NCBI RefSeq assembly: GCF_008001235.1
Contig: NZ_CP040751.1
Location: forward strand, 665,001 to 729,000
Length of the DNA stretch: 64,000 nucleotides
Direction of reading: 5' to 3'
DNA from: Salidesulfovibrio onnuriiensis
GTDB taxonomy: Bacteria; Desulfobacterota; Desulfovibrionia; Desulfovibrionales; Desulfovibrionaceae
Position numbers and translations under genes: made by a program. The notes beneath the pieces are model-generated. The model was not told the DNA's origin. It ran no database searches and saw nothing but the letters and a program-made list of their open reading frames with translations. Positions 60,613 through 64,000 of the stretch are shown one piece after another (within the stretch, counting starts at the first letter, position 1; every line of letters begins with the position of its first letter).

Positions 60613-62139
60613 GTGAGTGAGCACAGCCGGAAGATAGCACGCAATGCGGGCGTGGTTGCCGCGGCAACCCTGGTTTCGCGTGTCTTGGGGTTTGTTAGGG
60701 ACGTTATCGTCGCCTTTGCCCTTGGAGCGGGGCTTTTCGCGGACGCATTTTTCGTGGCCTTCCGCATCCCCAACCTGTTGCGCCGCCTGTTCGGCGAAGG
60801 TTCCCTGACCATGGCCTTTATCCCGGTATTTTCGCGGCTGCGCGAGGAGGAGGGGGAGGAGGCCGCCCGCGCCATGGCCCGCTCGGCCATGGTCTGGCTG
60901 GCGCTCATTTTGGGAGGTATCACCCTGCTGGCCGAACTGACGGCCGGTCCCATCACCACGGCCATCGCCCCAGGTTTTTTGGACAATCCCGAGCAGTTCG
61001 CGGTCACCGTGGATCTGGTGCGCATCTGTTTCCCGTACGTGATCTTCATCTGCGGCGTGGCCCTGTGCATGGGCATCCTCAATGCCTCGGACCGCTTCCT
61101 GGCCCCGGCCATGGCCCCCACCGTGCTCAACCTGGCGCTCATCGGTGCGGCCCTTGCCGGGTATTATGCCGGGTGGAACGTCGCCTATTCCATGGCCTTC
61201 GGCGTGCTTATCGGCGGCTTCTTCCAGTTCCTGATGCAGCAGCCCGCCCTGCGCGGGATCGGTTTTTCATGGCGCGGGCCGTGGTCCCTGGCCAATCCGG
61301 GCGTGCGGCGCATGGGCCTGCTCATGCTGCCCACGGTATTCGGCGCCGCGGTCTACCAGCTGAACATCCTGCTGGGCACCCTGCTGGCCTCGTTTCTGCC
61401 CGTGGGCAGCGTTTCCTATCTCTACTATGCGGACCGTCTGGTGCAGTTCCCGCTGGGCGTCTTCGGCATCGCTGTGAGCACCGCGGCCCTGCCCAGCCTG
61501 GCCCGGTTGGCCGCCAAGGGCGAGATGGAGGAATTCGGCGCGGCCCTCAAGACCGCCCTGGGCCTGACCCTGTTCATCGCCCTGCCTTCGGCCGCCGGGC
61601 TTCTGGCCCTGGCAAAACCGGTCATCGGCCTGCTCTTCCAGCGCGGGGCCTTTTCCCCGGACGCCGTGAACGCCACGGCCACGGCCTTGGTCGCCTATTC
61701 CGTCGGCCTGCCGTTCATCGCCCTGTCCCGGCCCCTGGTGGCGGGGTTCTATGCCTTGGAGGACACCAGGACCCCGGTGCGCATCGCGGTTTTCTGCCTG
61801 GTGGCCAATATTGGGTTGGGGGCATGGTTGATGTTCCCGCTCAAGCACGTGGGCCTGGCGCTGGCTGTCAGCGTCTCTTCCTTCCTGAACTTCGTTTTTC
61901 TTCTCAGTGGGTTGTGCAAGCGTCTGGGGCATTGCCCCCTGTCGCCCGCTTCGGCATTGCAGACCTTGTTGTTGAGTTGCGGAATCGGCATCGGGGCCTG
62001 GTTTACGACCGGGCTGCATTTCTGGTGGCTGGCCCTCATTCCGGTCTGGGTGGTTGTCTATATTGCGGCGGCCTATATGCTGCGCATGGACGAGGCCCGG
62101 CTGCTGGCGGGCATGATCAAGGCAAGGATCAGGCGGTAG
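60613..62139 (+). CDS. murJ: Lipid II flippase MurJ
   Basis: MurJ moves lipid II across the inner membrane for peptidoglycan synthesis. The 508-residue protein has about fourteen helices. The N-terminal RVLGFVRDVIVAFALGAGLF contains the conserved Arg/Asp of the MATE-like core, FRIPNLLRRLFGEGSLTMAF the family signature, and a later RPLVAGFYALEDTRTPV is also conserved. GTG 60613 has GAGGA upstream. Two codons separate its stop from the next gene. Confidence 0.95.
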   Translation: MSEHSRKIARNAGVVAAATLVSRVLGFVRDVIVAFALGAGLFADAFFVAFRIPNLLRRLFGEGSLTMAFIPVFSRLREEEGEEAARAMARSAMVWLALILGGITLLAELTAGPITTAIAPGFLDNPEQFAVTVDLVRICFPYVIFICGVALCMGILNASDRFLAPAMAPTVLNLALIGAALAGYYAGWNVAYSMAFGVLIGGFFQFLMQQPALRGIGFSWRGPWSLANPGVRRMGLLMLPTVFGAAVYQLNILLGTLLASFLPVGSVSYLYYADRLVQFPLGVFGIAVSTAALPSLARLAAKGEMEEFGAALKTALGLTLFIALPSAAGLLALAKPVIGLLFQRGAFSPDAVNATATALVAYSVGLPFIALSRPLVAGFYALEDTRTPVRIAVFCLVANIGLGAWLMFPLKHVGLALAVSVSSFLNFVFLLSGLCKRLGHCPLSPASALQTLLLSCGIGIGAWFTTGLHFWWLALIPVWVVVYIAAAYMLRMDEARLLAGMIKARIRR

Positions 62140-62141
62140 GC

Positions 62142-62897
62142 ATGGACGCGAGAGCCTATTTCCCGCGCGGATTGTCCCAGCCCGAGGGAGGGTACCGCTT
62201 TTCCCTGGATTCCCTGCTCCTGGCCTGCTTCAGCCATGCGCCGTCCCGAAGCCTGGGCGTGGACCTGGGCACCGGGTGCGGCGTGGTGGCCCTGGGCATG
62301 CTCCTGCGCCATGCGATGCGCGGGGTGCGCATGACCGGCGTGGAGCTTTCGCCGGAGTCGGTGGGGGCCGCCAGGGAGAATGCCGACCTTCTGGAGCTTG
62401 CGGATGAATTTCTGGTGGTGCAGGCCAATGTGGCCGACCATGCGGACCATGCCGGACAGGTGGATTTCGTGGTGGCCAACCCGCCATACCGCGAACCCGG
62501 CTCCGGGCGTACCAGTGCGGGCAGGCACCGCGCCACGGCCCGGTTCGAGGCCGAGGCGCAATTCTCCGACTTCTGCGCCTGCGCGGCAAGGCTGCTCAAG
62601 AACAAGGGCCGCTTTTCCTTTGTACATCTGCCCGAACGGCTGGCCGACCTGTTTGCGGACCTGCGCGGCGCAGGCCTGGAGCCCAAGCGGATGCGCATGG
62701 TGCACAGCAGGGGGGACGGCCCGGCCCGGATGGTGCTGGTGGAAGCGAGGGCGGGCGGCAATCCCGGCCTGGAGATTGAGCCGCCCCTGGTCTTGTATCA
62801 CGGCCAGGGCCAGCAGACCCGCATGACGCCCGAGGCCCTTGCTTTTTGTCCGTATCTGGAATGCAATGCGGGAATGGGGGACGGCAATGGGGAATGA
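62142..62897 (+). CDS. tRNA1(Val) A37-N6-methyltransferase-like protein (TrmN6 group)
   Basis: A 251-residue SAM-dependent methyltransferase with motif I VDLGTGCGVVALGML and the catalytic NPPY in FVVANPPYREPGSGR, typical of the TrmN6/PrmC-type N6-adenine enzymes. Related proteins methylate A37 of tRNA-Val. The gene starts 2 bp after murJ, and its stop overlaps the next gene by 11 bp. TAGGC precedes the ATG. Confidence 0.88.
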   Translation: MDARAYFPRGLSQPEGGYRFSLDSLLLACFSHAPSRSLGVDLGTGCGVVALGMLLRHAMRGVRMTGVELSPESVGAARENADLLELADEFLVVQANVADHADHAGQVDFVVANPPYREPGSGRTSAGRHRATARFEAEAQFSDFCACAARLLKNKGRFSFVHLPERLADLFADLRGAGLEPKRMRMVHSRGDGPARMVLVEARAGGNPGLEIEPPLVLYHGQGQQTRMTPEALAFCPYLECNAGMGDGNGE

Positions 62898-63801
62898 GAC
62901 AGGCAAGCTCGCCCGGCAGCTTTTTGATTCGGGCTGGTACTGCGCGGAAAGCGCCCTGCGGGCCCTGGCTGAGGCCGGGGGCAGGCACCGCGAGGATCTC
63001 CAGTCCCTGGCTTCTGGCCTGTGCAGCGGCATGGCGCGCACCAGCGGGCTGTGCGGGGCCGTCAACGGTTCCATCATGGGCATCGGCCTGTATGCGGGCC
63101 GCACCCAGCCTTCACCCGCGCAGGAGATGGATGTTCCCTATGCCCTGACCCAGGAATTTCTGGAGCGCTTTCTGGAGCGCTGGGGGAGCACCAACTGCCG
63201 CGAGCTCACGGGCTGCGACTTCGCCACCCCGGAAGGGCAGCGCAGGTTCAGGGAAGAGGGGCTTGGCAAACGGTGCCGGGACATCACGGATTTCGCGGTT
63301 TCCCTGGCCGCCGAACTCCTGCGCAGGGAAGAATTTGATCTGGAGGATCTCTCCCGCCGGGAACATATCAAGCGCCACATCGCGCCCTGCGGGCTCAACT
63401 GCGGCAAGTGCCTGGCCTTCGAGGGCGGGGATATCCAGCGGCTGAGCCGGGAGCTGACCGATCGTCTGGGGCCGAATTTTCAGGCCTACGCCGACCGGCT
63501 TTCGGCCATGAATCCGGCGCTGGGCAACTACCGTTCTTTCCGGGACCTGCTGGAGTATCTGGGCTCGGGCGAGTGCGGCGGCTGCCGGGGACAGGGGTGC
63601 CTGTTCCAGGCCTGCAAGGTGCCGGCCTGCGCCGGGGAACACGGGGTGGATTTTTGTTTCGAATGTAAACATTTTCCTTGCGAGCGCCACGGCATGCCTC
63701 CGGGTCTGGCCGAACGGTGGCGGCAAAACAACGAAAGCATGCGCGACACGGGGCTGGAGGCCTTTTACGAATTGAGCCGACAGTCGCCGAGGTATCCCTA
63801 A
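62887..63801 (+). CDS. C_GCAxxG_C_C-family domain fused to a DUF3795-like domain
   Basis: A 304-residue Cys-rich protein. The N-terminal half (about 1-160) has the C_GCAxxG_C_C family features: CAESALRALAEAGG, CSGMARTSGLCGAVNGSIMG, and a late CRELTGCDF. From about 170 the sequence HIAPCGLNCGKCLAFEGG starts a DUF3795-type Cys domain, ending with FCFECKHFPCERH. Both families have conserved Cys that may bind metal or do redox chemistry; neither has a known reaction. ATG 62887 with GGGGGACGG upstream is chosen. Confidence 0.82.
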   Translation: MGNETGKLARQLFDSGWYCAESALRALAEAGGRHREDLQSLASGLCSGMARTSGLCGAVNGSIMGIGLYAGRTQPSPAQEMDVPYALTQEFLERFLERWGSTNCRELTGCDFATPEGQRRFREEGLGKRCRDITDFAVSLAAELLRREEFDLEDLSRREHIKRHIAPCGLNCGKCLAFEGGDIQRLSRELTDRLGPNFQAYADRLSAMNPALGNYRSFRDLLEYLGSGECGGCRGQGCLFQACKVPACAGEHGVDFCFECKHFPCERHGMPPGLAERWRQNNESMRDTGLEAFYELSRQSPRYP

Positions 63802-63830
63802 CAGCCCAACAGGACTGCCACAATCCGAAT

Positions 63831-64000
63831 ATGATTACGAAAATCGTCCTGGAAAATTTCATGGCCCATGAGCACACCGAGGTTGCGCTCGGGCCTGGCG
63901 TCACCGCCCTGACCGGGCCCAACAACACGGGCAAATCCGCCATTGTGGAGGCCTTGCGGTGCGTCGCCACCAACCCAACGCCGCGTCATTTCATCCGTCA
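63831..64000 (+). CDS. SMC/RecF-like AAA ATPase, 5' part only
   Basis: Fifty-six codons before the window ends. MITKIVLENFMAHEHTEVAL and the Walker A GPNNTGKSAIVEALRCVA match the N-terminus of SMC/Rad50/RecF-like ATPases. The partial length prevents a closer call; a DNA repair exonuclease subunit or an OLD-like ATPase are both possible. Upstream ribosome binding is weak. Confidence 0.75.
   Translation, partial: MITKIVLENFMAHEHTEVALGPGVTALTGPNNTGKSAIVEALRCVATNPTPRHFIR

Overview
The window is GC-rich chromosomal DNA from a Gram-negative bacterium. I infer a member of the Desulfovibrionaceae (Deltaproteobacteria/Desulfobacterota). The grounds are the mix of families: a liv branched-chain amino acid operon, several orphan periplasmic solute-binding proteins, CheV, many two-component proteins, a B12-dependent class II ribonucleotide reductase, a cobD fragment, outer-membrane and Lol-like proteins, and PaaK-like, DUF429 and Rhs proteins. 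This is inference from gene content; no 16S gene is present. No rRNA, CRISPR array, complete prophage or insertion sequence was found.

Layout. 1-132: 5' end of cobD on the minus strand, then about 600 bp of repeat-bearing non-coding DNA. 0.75-5.5 kb: livJHMGF. 5.6-6.6 kb: an AT-rich pentapeptide-repeat/ion-channel fusion. 6.8-14.4 kb: solute-binding protein, CBS protein, phosphate acyltransferase, large hybrid histidine kinase, TonB-like hydrolase-fold protein. 14.6-20.7 kb: LuxR-type regulator, two Hsp20 proteins, Trm112-like protein, CheV, PHP phosphoesterase, a cereblon-like CULT-domain protein, a second solute-binding protein, YigZ. 21-26.6 kb: CstA, a basic coiled-coil protein, GNAT, EamA, DedA, AraC. 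26.9-32.8 kb: one minus-strand operon (TetR, LolA-like protein, two FtsX-type permeases, ATPase, outer-membrane barrel) that looks like a complete envelope transport system under a TetR operator. 33-36.8 kb: APC permease, argO/argP pair (argO frameshifted), Ada-like methyltransferase. 37-40.6 kb: ribB under an FMN riboswitch, a DbpA-type helicase with a structured leader, a SLOG-like protein. 40.6-42 kb: a lower-GC two-gene cassette between two related 40-bp segments. 42.2-49.5 kb: SatP, PfpI, tRNA-Glu and tRNA-Lys, PaaK-like protein, DUF429, ChaN-PDZ, BON lipoprotein, TIM-barrel protein. 49.7-53.2 kb: a short Rhs protein and a chemoreceptor interrupted by an amber codon. 53.3-64 kb: class II RNR, MerR-methyltransferase fusion with an SRPBCC protein, aminotransferase, lipoprotein, mutM, murJ, TrmN-like methyltransferase, a Cys-rich fusion, and the start of an SMC/RecF-like ATPase.

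Most of the window is ordinary core genome with well-formed ribosome binding sites and terminators. The most unusual items are the CULT-domain protein, the pentapeptide-repeat/K+ channel-like fusion, the TetR-controlled Lol-like cassette, the cassette at 40.6-42 kb, and three genes broken by a single base each (argO G-tract, an ochre codon at 41627-41629, an amber codon at 52700-52702).
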